Counted from the first letter of the stretch, positions 42,661 through 51,354 are shown. The stretch: 64,000 nt of DNA from GWE2-40-63 sp050179685 (GCA_050179685.1 JBFXEW010000006.1:152844-216843); one strand, 5' to 3'. Numbers and translations are program-made. The notes: generated by a model from the sequence alone, not told the origin.

Positions 42661-43173
42661 TTAATTGGTTTTGTAATCGTATTTTATTGCTTGAATATCC
42701 TGATTGGCTTTAACAATTTTTTCTTTCAGACCTTCTTTGTATTGCACGGTGGCATTAAATACGGTAGCATCAGCCACGCCTAAAATCTGAGCGGCAAGAA
42801 TTCCGGCATTTTGTGCCCCATTAATACCAACAGTAGCCACGGGAATTCCCGGAGGCATCTGAGCTATCGAAAGCAAAGCATCCATTCCCTCAAGTGTAGC
42901 ATTAATGGGAACCCCAATTACAGGTAGTGGAGTCATGGCGGCAATTACACCAGGCAAATGCGCAGCCATTCCGGCACCGGCAATTATAACTTTTATTCCG
43001 CGGTCAGCAGCCTCTTTGGCAAAGGCTTCAACCTGCTCCGGGGTTCGGTGTGCCGACAAGGCATTCATTTCAAAAGGGATTCGCAATTCGTTCAATAATT
43101 TGGCCGCTTTTTCCATAATAGGTAAATCAGAAGTGCTGCCCATTATGATACTTACTTTTGGTTCCATTTGCAT
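42661..43173 (-). CDS. purE: N5-carboxyaminoimidazole ribonucleotide mutase
   Basis: Purine biosynthesis enzyme interconverting N5-CAIR and CAIR. The 170-residue protein has the class I PurE motifs SIIMGSTSDLPIMEKA, LSAHRTPEQ, IAGAGMAAHLPGVIAAMT and GIPVATVGINGAQNAG. An alternative start is Met3 (43167). No purK is beside it. It is single and terminated, divergent from hpt, another purine gene. Confidence 0.96.
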   Translation of the reverse strand: MQMEPKVSIIMGSTSDLPIMEKAAKLLNELRIPFEMNALSAHRTPEQVEAFAKEAADRGIKVIIAGAGMAAHLPGVIAAMTPLPVIGVPINATLEGMDALLSIAQMPPGIPVATVGINGAQNAGILAAQILGVADATVFNATVQYKEGLKEKIVKANQDIQAIKYDYKTN

Positions 43174-43427
43174 TCTTTTTTTTAAAAACAGTAATTGGTA
43201 AAAGGATAAATGTTTATTTTCGCAACAAATTAAACTAAAAAATAGATAATTTATAAATTAACTTCTGGCAATCCGTTTTCATTTGCTTAATATATGTTAT
43301 ATTAATCAGTTAAATGCTAACAAAATACAAGCGTTTTGGTTTTAAATATGTTTTAGAATCTGTTTATTAACTTTTAAAGATGCTGCAGAATGGTTTTTTC
43401 TATGGCCGTATAAATTATCGATAGTCG

Positions 43428-43435
43428 TATTTTTG
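43428..43435 (+). promoter_or_regulatory. Candidate -7 element of the hpt-adk promoter
   Basis: TATTTTTG fits TAnnTTTG and ends 22 bases before the hpt ATG. The -33 side is only a T-rich stretch (43394-43399). Confidence 0.45.
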
Positions 43436-43457
43436 TAAAAATTCAATCCAAATAATA

Positions 43458-43994
43458 ATGAAAGAAATTCAGGTACTGGATAAAAAGTTTAAGGTTTCTA
43501 TTCCTTCCAACGAAATTGAACAAGCTATAAAAAGAATGGCTCAGCAGATAAACGAAGATTTGGCCGGGAAGAACGTGCTTTTTTTAGGCATACTTAACGG
43601 TTGTTTTATGTTTGCCGGCGATTTGTTCAAATCAATCGATTTGGAATGCCAGATTACATTTTTAAAGCTGGCCTCGTATCAGGGAACTTCATCGTCGGGC
43701 AATGTGAAAAGGCTGATTGGTATTAATGAAGACATGGAAGGTAAGACCGTGGTTATTCTCGAAGACATTATTGATACCGGAAACACCCTTGAGAGTATTA
43801 TCAAACAATTGAAAGGTTATGAGCCGGCCGAGATTAAAATAGCAACACTGCTCTTTAAACCCGAAGCTTATCAGGGCGACATACCCGTTGATTATGTTGG
43901 CTTTGAAATTCCCAACAGTTTTATCATTGGATATGGCCTCGATTATGATGGATATGGACGAAATTTAAGCGATATTTATACTATAGTAGAATAA
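43458..43994 (+). CDS. hpt: Hypoxanthine phosphoribosyltransferase
   Basis: Purine salvage: converts hypoxanthine or guanine and PRPP to IMP or GMP. The 178-residue protein shows the type I PRTase fold with the PRPP-binding loop VVILEDIIDTGNTL (about 97-110), GILNGCFMFAGDL near the N-terminus and the C-terminal VGFEIPNSFIIGYGLDYDGYGRNL that closes over the base. It is followed 25 bases later by adk in the same direction. Confidence 0.96.
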   Translation: MKEIQVLDKKFKVSIPSNEIEQAIKRMAQQINEDLAGKNVLFLGILNGCFMFAGDLFKSIDLECQITFLKLASYQGTSSSGNVKRLIGINEDMEGKTVVILEDIIDTGNTLESIIKQLKGYEPAEIKIATLLFKPEAYQGDIPVDYVGFEIPNSFIIGYGLDYDGYGRNLSDIYTIVE

Positions 43995-44019
43995 TTATAA
44001 ACCCACAGCACTTACTATT

Positions 44020-44595
44020 ATGTTTAATATAGTAATTTTTGGGCCTCCGGGTTCCGGAAAAGGAACACAGTCGGAGCGGATTATTGAAAAGTATCAGTTG
44101 GTACATCTGTCAACTGGCGATTTGTTACGGGCTGAAAAACGCTCAGGTTCTGAACTGGGAAAAAAAATTCAGGCCCTAATCGATAAAGGGAACCTGGTGC
44201 CTGATGAGATGGTACAACAAATGGTTCGGGCCTTTGTGCTTGAACACGCCCATACCAATGGTTTTATTTTCGATGGATTTCCCCGTACGGAAAAACAAGC
44301 CGAATGGCTCGAGAAGATGCTTGCCGAATTTGATGCAGAAGTAAATGTTTTGCTGGCACTCGAAGTCGCGGATGAGGAACTCCATAAACGACTGCTCTCG
44401 CGGGGAGCAATTTCGGGCAGGGCCGACGATCAGGATGCTAAAATTATCAAAAACCGTATAAAAGTTTACCATTCGCAAACCATGCCTGTAATGGATTTTT
44501 ACAAAGGCCGCGGACAATATAGGGGAGTAAATGGTGTAGGTACGCTTGATGAAGTTTTTGAACGTATTTGTCAGACTATTGATAATGCAGGCTAA
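44020..44595 (+). CDS. adk: Adenylate kinase
   Basis: Interconverts AMP + ATP and 2 ADP. The 191-residue protein has the P-loop FGPPGSGKGTQSE (about 5-17), the AMP site HLSTGDLLRAE, the FDGFPRTEKQ motif and SGRADDQD. The zinc or long LID domain is absent: only a short linker (SRGAISGRADD) replaces it, giving the short-form enzyme usual in Bacteroidota. It forms a unit with hpt and ends with a strong bidirectional terminator. Confidence 0.96.
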   Translation: MFNIVIFGPPGSGKGTQSERIIEKYQLVHLSTGDLLRAEKRSGSELGKKIQALIDKGNLVPDEMVQQMVRAFVLEHAHTNGFIFDGFPRTEKQAEWLEKMLAEFDAEVNVLLALEVADEELHKRLLSRGAISGRADDQDAKIIKNRIKVYHSQTMPVMDFYKGRGQYRGVNGVGTLDEVFERICQTIDNAG

Positions 44596-44630
44596 GCCAA
44601 TTTGCTTGTATAGTTGCAATAATATTTAAA

Positions 44631-44668
44631 ACAAGAAAGGCAGTCGATAAACTGCCTTTCTTGTTTTT
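44631..44668. terminator. Bidirectional terminator between adk and the MCP gene
   Basis: A 14-bp perfect stem, ACAAGAAAGGCAGT (44631-44644) with ACTGCCTTTCTTGT (44651-44664), 6-base loop, and T-rich flanks on both strands. It sits between convergent genes and touches the MCP stop codon. Confidence 0.92.
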
Positions 44669-46199
44669 ATAGTTTAAAATAACTGATAGATTCTTTAAGG
44701 TGATTGGCTAATTCCGATAATTCGTCGGCACTGAGGGCCATTTGTTCTGATGCGTGCGCGTTTTGTTGCGTAACCTCGTTAAACTGTTGGGTAGCCTCAT
44801 TAATCTGTTCGGCTCCGTTCTTTTGCTCCAGGCTCGATGCAGCAATTTCCTGTATCAGCGCAGTGTTTTTATCAATATCGGGAACCAGCATTTTGGCTTT
44901 GTTTCCGGCTTCGGTCGAAACATTCAGTCCTTTTTGTACCAGAACCGTAATTTCGTCGGCAGCTACCTTGCTACGTTCGGCCAGTTTCCGTACTTCAGCG
45001 GCGACTACCGAAAATCCTTTGCCATGTTCACCTGCCCGGGCCGCTTCAACTGCAGCATTTAATGCTAGGATATTTGTTTGAAAAGCAATCTCGCTGATAA
45101 AGCCTATTTTTTCTGTTATTTGTTTCATGGCAGCCACGGCTTGGCTGGACAGCTCGTTGGTTTCATTCACATTTTTCGATGTAGCCAGCGATATTTTTTC
45201 GGTTGTAACTGCGTTTTCTGAACTTTGCTCAATGTTTGCCAGCATTTCTTCGACCGAGGCTGAAATTTCTTCCGCTGAGGCAGCCTGATCCGATGAGCCT
45301 TTTGAAAGAGTTAATGCATTGCTTTTAACCAAATCGCTACTCTGTACCAATTGGTTTGCATTTTGATTGATGGTATCTACCGTAAGACGAATTTGCGAAG
45401 CCATATCGCGCAAAGCATCAGCCAATTGTCCAATTTCATCTTCCTGATGAATATCGACACTGGCATTTAAATCGCCATTGCCAATGCTTTTTGCAAAAGC
45501 AATTCCTTTAATTAGCGGTTTTACTATGGCGTTGTATAATACAAATGAAACCAGGGTCGACAAAACCACCAAAATAATGCTGGCAATGCTGATTATCCAT
45601 AAGTTGCTTCGGGCGTTTTTTTGCATCAGCAATACCATGGTTTGGTTTTCTTCAGTGTATTTGTTTTCAAGGTTTCCCAAAACCTTAAGTATATTATTGG
45701 TCAGGGTAATAATTTCGCCACCTTCGTTAACCATAGGTTCCACTTCAAAAAATATCATGGCATCGTTGTACGATTCAAAATCGACCAGCTTTCCCATAAT
45801 GCTTTTGATGTGTGTTTCGAGCTGCTGCATTTCAGAAAAAACATAAGCAAGGGTGTCGGCATCAGCCTGATTGTTCCACTGTTTCGAGAGCTGAAGCAAT
45901 TGGTTTTTTACACTCACCAGTTCGGTATCGAATAGGTTTTGGAGCCGAATTTTGTCCGGAGTGTCTTGTTGTTTGTCGATATAAACCCAACCCCTGATTA
46001 AGTTTTTCGATTCGGCAACCAGGCCTTTCAGGTTTTGAATGGCGGCAACTGTTGGCGAATTTACTTCGCTAATCTGGGCGTTGTCTTTTTGGCTGATAAT
46101 TAGTGTTCGTGCCGAAATAAGACTGTTGATAATAATTACCAAAACAATAATTCCGAATCCAAAAACCAGTCGTTGTGCAAGGTTCATTTTTATTTTCAT
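44667..46199 (-). CDS. Methyl-accepting chemotaxis protein
   Basis: A 510-residue transmembrane chemoreceptor. TM1 is at about 10-32, a four-helix-bundle sensor domain at about 33-200, TM2 about 203-226 and HAMP about 226-280 (VKPLIKGIAFAKSIGNGDL). The cytoplasmic signalling helices carry the conserved hairpin tip EIAFQTNILALNAAVEAARA then GEHGKGFSVVAAEVRKLAERS. No C-terminal pentapeptide for CheR is seen. No che or flagellar genes are in the window, so the controlled output (gliding, twitching or c-di-GMP) is unknown; its neighbour is YfiR-like. It sits between adk and obgE. Confidence 0.94.
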   Translation of the reverse strand: MKIKMNLAQRLVFGFGIIVLVIIINSLISARTLIISQKDNAQISEVNSPTVAAIQNLKGLVAESKNLIRGWVYIDKQQDTPDKIRLQNLFDTELVSVKNQLLQLSKQWNNQADADTLAYVFSEMQQLETHIKSIMGKLVDFESYNDAMIFFEVEPMVNEGGEIITLTNNILKVLGNLENKYTEENQTMVLLMQKNARSNLWIISIASIILVVLSTLVSFVLYNAIVKPLIKGIAFAKSIGNGDLNASVDIHQEDEIGQLADALRDMASQIRLTVDTINQNANQLVQSSDLVKSNALTLSKGSSDQAASAEEISASVEEMLANIEQSSENAVTTEKISLATSKNVNETNELSSQAVAAMKQITEKIGFISEIAFQTNILALNAAVEAARAGEHGKGFSVVAAEVRKLAERSKVAADEITVLVQKGLNVSTEAGNKAKMLVPDIDKNTALIQEIAASSLEQKNGAEQINEATQQFNEVTQQNAHASEQMALSADELSELANHLKESISYFKL

Positions 46200-46219
46200 T
46201 GTAGTAATTTTTATGTTTG

Positions 46220-46286
46220 TACTGATGCATTCTGAAACAGTTTTTAGTATAAGTTTCTTGGTTTTTTCCCTCGAAACGCATCAGTA
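46220..46286. promoter_or_regulatory. Inverted repeat upstream of the MCP gene
   Basis: TACTGATGC (46220-46228) is exactly inverted as GCATCAGTA (46278-46286), 49 bases apart, 20 bases upstream of the MCP start. It could be a regulatory site or a leader RNA stem. No consensus is recognised. Confidence 0.35.
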
Positions 46287-46755
46287 AGTATTATAAAGAA
46301 GTCTGAAACCGAAAATTTGAAACCCTTTTTAACTGGCGATTTCAGTATATATTGATTTATTATTGAATGCAAACAACAGGATACCGAATTGTTTTTGCGT
46401 GCAGACCAAGGCAATGCTCGGGTTTGTAATTTTTTAACAAAAACAGATTCAGTATGAAACCTAAATTGAAAATTATAAATATTTGTAACTTTTGGTTTTT
46501 CGGAGGAGTTAAAAATTCCAGGAAATGATACGGGCTTTTATCAGCCGTTTTATTCACGAGACTATAGGCCGTAAACATAAATAAAACACCTTGAAAAACG
46601 AAGTTCCTTTTCATTAATCCACATAAATTAAAACAACTTATAAACGTTATAAACGGGCAAATTGTTTTAAAAATGCTGCGAAATGAACCGTGCTTTTAGC
46701 TGATGTTCACCAACTTATAAATATGATGTATTTGGCTTTTCTTTATGATGTGTGT
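46287..46755. other. Intergenic stretch with no supported gene
   Basis: About 470 A+T-rich bases between the MCP leader and the YfiR-like gene. An 84-codon minus-strand frame (46360-46614) has no signature and an implausible composition. I see no RNA gene or terminator beyond T-rich tracts. Confidence 0.4.
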
Positions 46756-47274
46756 CTATTTAACAATGGCATTTGAAAGTGAAGTTAGCGAACTGCTGAA
46801 TTTAATACCGAAGGCTTCGGCATTAGCATTGCTAATTTCAAATTTCAATTTGTCGTCGCGTACCACAAAGTTAATCATGGAGCCATTTTTAATAGCCCCT
46901 TCGGTTTCGGTTATTACCAAAGAGTTTTTACCTTTTAGCTTTTCCATAACCAATTCAGCGTTTCTTGAGAAGTTTACGCTATTACTGAAGTACAGTAACT
47001 GGCAATCGGTAATTTCTTCTACCGATTTGAATTCTTTAATAACGATGGTCTGATAGCCAAATTTTTTGCCTGCGGTTTGTGTTTTTAGGTTTTCGGCAAT
47101 TATGTTGTCTTTAACAACACCAATTACAAAATCACCTTGTTTGCTGGCCTCGGGCCAACCAATATAGCGGATGAAATTTAGTGTAAACATCGATTTGTAT
47201 TTGGCTACTTCGGCCGTTTGCCCATAAGTCATAAGACTTGTAAATAGCAGAAATACGAAAAATACCCTTTTCAT
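46756..47274 (-). CDS. YfiR family (DUF4154) exported protein
   Basis: A 172-residue protein with a signal peptide (1-19, ending TYGQ). Typical YfiR/HmsC-like features: KYKSMFTLNFIRYIGWPE after the signal, FVIGVVKDN, the CQLLYFSNS strand and the C-terminal ISNANAEAFGIKFSSSLTSL. In Pseudomonas, YfiR is a periplasmic inhibitor of a membrane diguanylate cyclase; the redox-active Cys pattern there is not conserved here (a single Cys is visible). Here it precedes the MCP gene on the same strand, with a gap of about 560 bases, so common regulation is possible but not shown. Confidence 0.82.
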   Translation of the reverse strand: MKRVFFVFLLFTSLMTYGQTAEVAKYKSMFTLNFIRYIGWPEASKQGDFVIGVVKDNIIAENLKTQTAGKKFGYQTIVIKEFKSVEEITDCQLLYFSNSVNFSRNAELVMEKLKGKNSLVITETEGAIKNGSMINFVVRDDKLKFEISNANAEAFGIKFSSSLTSLSNAIVK

Positions 47275-47617
47275 TGAATATAGAATTTAATTATTACCCT
47301 TTTTGCTGTCTGGTTAAACGTAATCTTTACAATTTCGTTACAAACTTAAACAGATTTGAAATTTAGTTCACATAAAATCAGTTACTTGTACATGAAAATT
47401 ATGTAAATGAATACAACCCTATGGAGCCAAAGTTACTATATTTCGTTAATAATCCATTTTTCGAATATAATTTTTTGATGTAGAGATATAAAGTGCATGG
47501 TTGGCAGGTCAAATTTGTATATAAACAAGTGAGCTTTTGTGCAAACGGTTAAAATTTCAAATTTCACCTAGCGGCTTAATAATTAAAAGGATTCATACAG
47601 TTTCCATATTATCCGTG
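47275..47617. other. Intergenic stretch upstream of obgE
   Basis: About 340 A+T-rich bases between the divergent yfiR-like and obgE genes. Presumably it holds both promoters; I see no gene, RNA or strong hairpin. The long in-frame extension of obgE into this region (from 47537) is not supported. Confidence 0.4.
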
Positions 47618-47625
47618 TATATTTG
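47618..47625 (+). promoter_or_regulatory. Candidate -7 element of the obgE promoter
   Basis: TATATTTG fits TAnnTTTG and ends 19 bases before the obgE ATG at 47645. The transcript would start after the upstream in-frame ATG at 47537, supporting the downstream start. Confidence 0.5.
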
Positions 47626-47644
47626 TAGCCAAAATTTTTTAATT

Positions 47645-48634
47645 ATGTCTCAGTCCAATTTTGTTGATTACGTAAAGATATTTGCCCGGAGTGGTAGCGG
47701 GGGCGAGGGCTCTGCTCATTTTCGACGCGAAAAATACATACCCAAAGGTGGTCCCGATGGTGGCGACGGTGGTCGTGGCGGACACATTATTTTAAAAGGA
47801 AATGCGCAGCTTTGGACCCTACTTCACTTAAAATATCGGAAACATATTTTTGCCGGAAACGGAACCTCTGGTTCAGGTGCATTAAAAACCGGAGCCGAGG
47901 GTGATGATGTAATTATTGAAGTGCCTTTGGGAACCGTGGTAAAAGATGCCGAAACTTTTGAGGAACTTTTTGAGATTACCGAAGATGGTGAAGAACGTAT
48001 TCTTATGCCCGGCGGACGAGGCGGATTAGGAAATAATCATTTTAAAACAGCAACCAATCAAACACCCCGTTTTGCACAACCGGGCGAGGATGGCGAAGAA
48101 GGCTGGATTGTTCTGGAATTAAAACTTTTGGCTGATGTGGGTTTGGTTGGATTTCCCAATGCCGGAAAATCAACGTTATTGTCGGTGGTTTCGGCAGCTA
48201 AACCAAAAATTGCCGATTATGCTTTTACCACCCTGGTTCCTAATTTGGGAATTGTGTCGTACCGCGACGATCGCTCGTTTGTAATGGCCGATATTCCCGG
48301 AATTATTGAGGGAGCTCATGAGGGAAAAGGATTAGGACTCCGGTTTTTACGTCATATTGAACGAAATTCGATGTTGTTGTTTTTGGTTCCTGCCGATAGC
48401 GATGGCATTCATAACGAATATAAGATACTTGTAAATGAGCTAAAACTCTACAACCCGGAATTATTGGATAAGAAACGAATTTTAGCCATCTCAAAATCCG
48501 ATATGCTCGACGAAGAGCTTATAAAGGAAATTAAACAGGATTTACCCGATATTCCCCATGTTTTTATTTCGTCGGTGGCTCAGCTCGGATTACAGGATTT
48601 GAAAGACTTGATTTGGAATGCTTTGAACCACTAG
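47645..48634 (+). CDS. obgE: GTPase Obg/CgtA
   Basis: Conserved GTPase tied to 50S ribosome assembly and stress. With the start at 47645 (MSQSNFVDYVKIFARSGSGG) the protein has 329 residues. The Obg N-terminal glycine-rich domain covers 1 to about 158 (GGPDGGDGGRGGHII, GGRGGLGNNHF). The G domain has G1 GFPNAGKST, G3 DIPGIIEGAHEGKGLG, G4 SKSD and G5 SSVAQ. An in-frame ATG 36 codons upstream would add a non-homologous tail and overlaps the promoter. No C-terminal OCT domain, as usual in this phylum. It is followed 6 bases later by a PAP2 gene. Confidence 0.96.
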   Translation: MSQSNFVDYVKIFARSGSGGEGSAHFRREKYIPKGGPDGGDGGRGGHIILKGNAQLWTLLHLKYRKHIFAGNGTSGSGALKTGAEGDDVIIEVPLGTVVKDAETFEELFEITEDGEERILMPGGRGGLGNNHFKTATNQTPRFAQPGEDGEEGWIVLELKLLADVGLVGFPNAGKSTLLSVVSAAKPKIADYAFTTLVPNLGIVSYRDDRSFVMADIPGIIEGAHEGKGLGLRFLRHIERNSMLLFLVPADSDGIHNEYKILVNELKLYNPELLDKKRILAISKSDMLDEELIKEIKQDLPDIPHVFISSVAQLGLQDLKDLIWNALNH

Positions 48635-48640
48635 TAAAGA

Positions 48641-49204
48641 ATGATTGAAGGCCTGGAACAGTTTGATCAACAGCTATTTTTATTTTTAAATGCCATTCAT
48701 TCTCCTTTTTGGGATAAGGTAATGGTTTTTTTAAGTGGTAAATGGGAGTGGGCTCCCTTGTATGCTGTACTGTTGTTTTTTGTAATCAAACGTGATTTAA
48801 AATTCAGTTGGCTTTCGCTCTTAAGTATTGTCTTACTGATTTTAGTAGCCGATCAGACTTCGGTAAAGCTGTTCAAAGAGGTTTTTCAACGCTATCGCCC
48901 CTGTCATAACCTGGAATTACAAGCTTTCATTCATCTGGTCGAAAACCATTGTGGCGGTAAATACGGTTTTGTGTCGTCTCATGCCGCCAACAGCTTTGCT
49001 TTAGCCGGATTCATAAGCTTGTTCTTTAACAATAAACACCTTTCTGTTGGAATTATTTTATGGGCCGCTCTGGTTTCTTACAGCCGTATCTATTTGGGAG
49101 TGCATTACCCGGCCGATGTGTTTGCTGGCGGTTTGTTGGGCCTGTTTCTGGCAGTGCTCGTGTTTTATCTTTATAAAAAAGTACGCTTTTTATTGATTAA
49201 ATAA
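48641..49204 (+). CDS. PAP2 family membrane phosphatase
   Basis: A 187-residue polytopic membrane protein with about five TM helices. The PAP2 signature is intact: KEVFQRYRPC (KX6RP), YGFVSSHAANSFALAG (SSHA with catalytic His), and SRIYLGVHYPADVFAGGLLG (SRX5HX3D). Such enzymes dephosphorylate undecaprenyl pyrophosphate or phosphatidylglycerol phosphate. It follows obgE by 6 bases, so co-transcription is likely. Confidence 0.93.
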   Translation: MIEGLEQFDQQLFLFLNAIHSPFWDKVMVFLSGKWEWAPLYAVLLFFVIKRDLKFSWLSLLSIVLLILVADQTSVKLFKEVFQRYRPCHNLELQAFIHLVENHCGGKYGFVSSHAANSFALAGFISLFFNNKHLSVGIILWAALVSYSRIYLGVHYPADVFAGGLLGLFLAVLVFYLYKKVRFLLIK

Positions 49205-49277
49205 CAAAGCAAGAAAAGTCAATTTTAGTGCCTTGAAATTTATTGACAAATAACTTGAATAACTTAAATTCCGCATC

Positions 49278-49616
49278 GTGAAAACAGCTTCATATTGGGA
49301 TGAATATCCTTCGGCAGTTACCATTTGTGACCACCAGGCCATTATTGTTTATATGAACCAAAAAGCGCAACAAACTTTCGAAAAATGGGGAGGAAAGGCA
49401 CTGATTGGGAAAAGTTTGATTGATTGTCACAATCCCAAATCGAAAGAAAAAATTACAGCACTATTCGCTACGGGCATCCCGAATACTTATACCATCGAGA
49501 AACTCGGAAAAAAGAAATTAATTCATCAATCACCCTGGTTCAACGAGGGAAAAATTGCAGGATTAATTGAAATTAGTATTGAGTTGCCCACAGAAATGCC
49601 GCACTTTATTAGATAG
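49278..49616 (+). CDS. Single-domain PAS protein
   Basis: A 112-residue cytoplasmic PAS-fold protein: YPSAVTICDHQAIIVYMNQKA (strands with the D-x-x-I-x-x-MN turn), the helix FEKWGGKALIGKSLIDCHNP, and the C-terminal strands HQSPWFNEGKIAGLIEISIELP. There is no output domain. GTG start at 49278. It resembles the stand-alone PAS proteins related to DUF438-type sensors; ligand unknown. Last gene of the obgE cluster. Confidence 0.75.
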   Translation: MKTASYWDEYPSAVTICDHQAIIVYMNQKAQQTFEKWGGKALIGKSLIDCHNPKSKEKITALFATGIPNTYTIEKLGKKKLIHQSPWFNEGKIAGLIEISIELPTEMPHFIR

Positions 49617-49676
49617 CTTACCGAATTTGATTTAAGGATTTATATTGCATTTTAGTTCAAACATTTCGTTTCTATC

Positions 49677-50822
49677 TCAGTTAAACCAACAGTTTAAGGC
49701 AACTTCACGAACCAAATCCCAATAAATATTGCTGTTTATTCCATGTACAGCATTTAATTGTTTTAAATCGCGTTGTATTTGTTTTTTGTACTCTGGTTTT
49801 AGGGTGATGCATAATTCCTGCCCCAAATATTTGAACACCATGGTTGGATCGGGATTATCTGTTTCGGCAATATTTATTAATCCGTGCCCCAGAGTGGCTC
49901 CCGTACTTACCTGAATTCCATCGTTTATGCAACTTATCGGAGGTTTGGTTCCGGCGTAAGAGATTATTTGCATTTCGTCGGCTCCGGCTCCAAAGTATTC
50001 CAACGCCCTGATTCCCATTTTTACGCCAATAATGGCATAAACCCCCACATGACGGTGTAGTTCATTTGTAATTACGCAGGCGGCCCATTCACTAATTCCA
50101 AATTTTTGCTGTGTGCTTTGGGCTTGCAGTGCAATATCGCTTATGTAGTTCAAGGTGTCGACCGGGAATTCTTTAAATGCCTGAAATTTTTCCGGATACG
50201 AATCCTGGTCGGGGAATAGTTCTATGATGTTTTTTTGAAAGCGAATATCGAGCTTCTTTTCAATAAGTTCGTGGTAAGATTGTGGTACTAAATTATAGTT
50301 GTAGGCATTGCTTACAGGTTCTTCAATATTCCATATAATCTCGTTTAACCAATTTTTGGTATCTGTACTCAATGCTAAAAAGAAATTCAGTGTTTGTAAA
50401 CTTGCCAGGTTAATAAAGTGTAGTGGTTCGCTGTTATACATTATTATTCTTTTTAAAACGGGTTCGGCCGATTGCTCATTAAATACGGGGTATTCTGAGC
50501 TGCTCCATTTAAAAGAAACAGCCTCGGCTTGTATGTTTTGATTTGCAGAATGTTTATTGATACCAACCAAAATTCCTTCGTGATGGGAATCGGCCAACAT
50601 ACTTTTTACTTTTTGATACCCTATAGCTGTTGGTGTAGCGCCATTTGAAACGGTAATTGCCAAAACGCGAACTTCAGGATGGTTTAAAAGGGTTTTTATG
50701 GTATAAAAATCGTCAATGCTGGCATCGGTATCAATAATTACAAAATACTGAGGTTTCCACGGATGAGCTGATGAAATTAAGGGGCTTATGGCAAGCAGCA
50801 GAAATATTAGAAATTTTAACAT
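49677..50822 (-). CDS. Nucleoside hydrolase-like domain fused to an FmdE-like domain
   Basis: A 381-residue exported protein (signal 1-19, ISSA). Residues about 24-170 resemble inosine/uridine nucleoside hydrolases, with the calcium-binding DTDASIDDF at 31-39 (the usual second Gly is Ser). The C-terminal half of that family is missing and is replaced, from about 245, by an FmdE-like domain. Its segment HRHVGVYAIIGVKMGIRALE (256-275) carries H256 and H258, and CINDGIQVSTGATLGHG (298-314) begins with C298; these are the likely metal-binding residues of FmdE proteins. Activity of either half is unproven. Stand-alone gene between the obgE cluster and the MarR gene. Confidence 0.75.
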   Translation of the reverse strand: MLKFLIFLLLAISPLISSAHPWKPQYFVIIDTDASIDDFYTIKTLLNHPEVRVLAITVSNGATPTAIGYQKVKSMLADSHHEGILVGINKHSANQNIQAEAVSFKWSSSEYPVFNEQSAEPVLKRIIMYNSEPLHFINLASLQTLNFFLALSTDTKNWLNEIIWNIEEPVSNAYNYNLVPQSYHELIEKKLDIRFQKNIIELFPDQDSYPEKFQAFKEFPVDTLNYISDIALQAQSTQQKFGISEWAACVITNELHRHVGVYAIIGVKMGIRALEYFGAGADEMQIISYAGTKPPISCINDGIQVSTGATLGHGLINIAETDNPDPTMVFKYLGQELCITLKPEYKKQIQRDLKQLNAVHGINSNIYWDLVREVALNCWFN

Positions 50823-50943
50823 TGCAGTAGTTTTTTTGCATTGAATTTAGCAAATTAAGTATAGAATAGTAAATAACAAAGCGTTTTGCTGATAGTAATA
50901 GCAAAGATCTGATTTTAGCACCAGTGAAATAAATAATTTATGG

Positions 50944-50972
50944 TTGTTCACAAAAAAGAATGACTATTTTTG
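50944..50972 (+). promoter_or_regulatory. Promoter of the MarR-family gene
   Basis: TTG at 50944-50946 and TATTTTTG at 50965-50972, 18 bases apart, fit the Bacteroidota promoter pattern, 34 bases before the ATG. Confidence 0.55.
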
Positions 50973-50983
50973 CATCTCAATAA

Positions 50984-50996
50984 TTAACAGCGTTAA
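50984..50996 (+). promoter_or_regulatory. Candidate operator of the MarR-family regulator
   Basis: TTAAC-AGC-GTTAA, a 5-bp inverted repeat between the -7 box and the start codon, is well placed for autorepression. Short, so only suggestive. Confidence 0.35.
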
Positions 50997-51006
50997 CTAT
51001 TAATAG

Positions 51007-51354
51007 ATGGAAAACTTTTGCAGGATGAAGGAGTTGTACCGAATTGTACAACAGTTGGAGCAGGCAGTGCAACAGGCACATGGGCTTTCGGTAAGTGAAT
51101 GCCTGACCATGTGCAACATTAAAAACGGAACTCATTCCGCCAGTGAATTGGCCGAAAACCTGTCCCAATCCAAATCACGCATTTCAAAAATACTGTCGGG
51201 GCTTGAAAAGAAAGGGTTGATTCAACGGAAGTTTGATGATAAAGACAAGCGCAAAACGATTTTTGCATTTACTACGTTAGGAAAAGAGAAAGCCACAGAA
51301 GTTGAAAAATCGACGGTTGATTTTCCGGATGTTCAGATTGATTGTAAGAGTTGA
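51007..51354 (+). CDS. MarR-family transcriptional regulator
   Basis: A 115-residue winged-helix protein: SVSECLTMCNIKNGTHSASELAENLSQ, split over helices 2-3, then recognition-helix SKSRISKILSGLEKKGLIQRK and the wing DDKDKRKTIFAFTTLGKEKA. It lacks the long dimerisation helices of full MarR proteins. Several Cys (residues 5, 33, 38, 113) could sense oxidants, but this is not established. Target genes are unknown; it may repress itself via the inverted repeat before it. Confidence 0.82.
   Translation: MENFCRMKELYRIVQQLEQAVQQAHGLSVSECLTMCNIKNGTHSASELAENLSQSKSRISKILSGLEKKGLIQRKFDDKDKRKTIFAFTTLGKEKATEVEKSTVDFPDVQIDCKS

Noticed and set aside
46360..46614. 84-codon minus-strand frame before the YfiR-like gene
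   Set aside because: No recognisable domain or signal peptide and an A+T-driven composition; likely chance.
47537..47644. N-terminal extension of obgE from an upstream ATG
   Set aside because: Obg homology starts at MSQSNFVDYVKI (47645), and the -7 box TATATTTG lies inside the extension.
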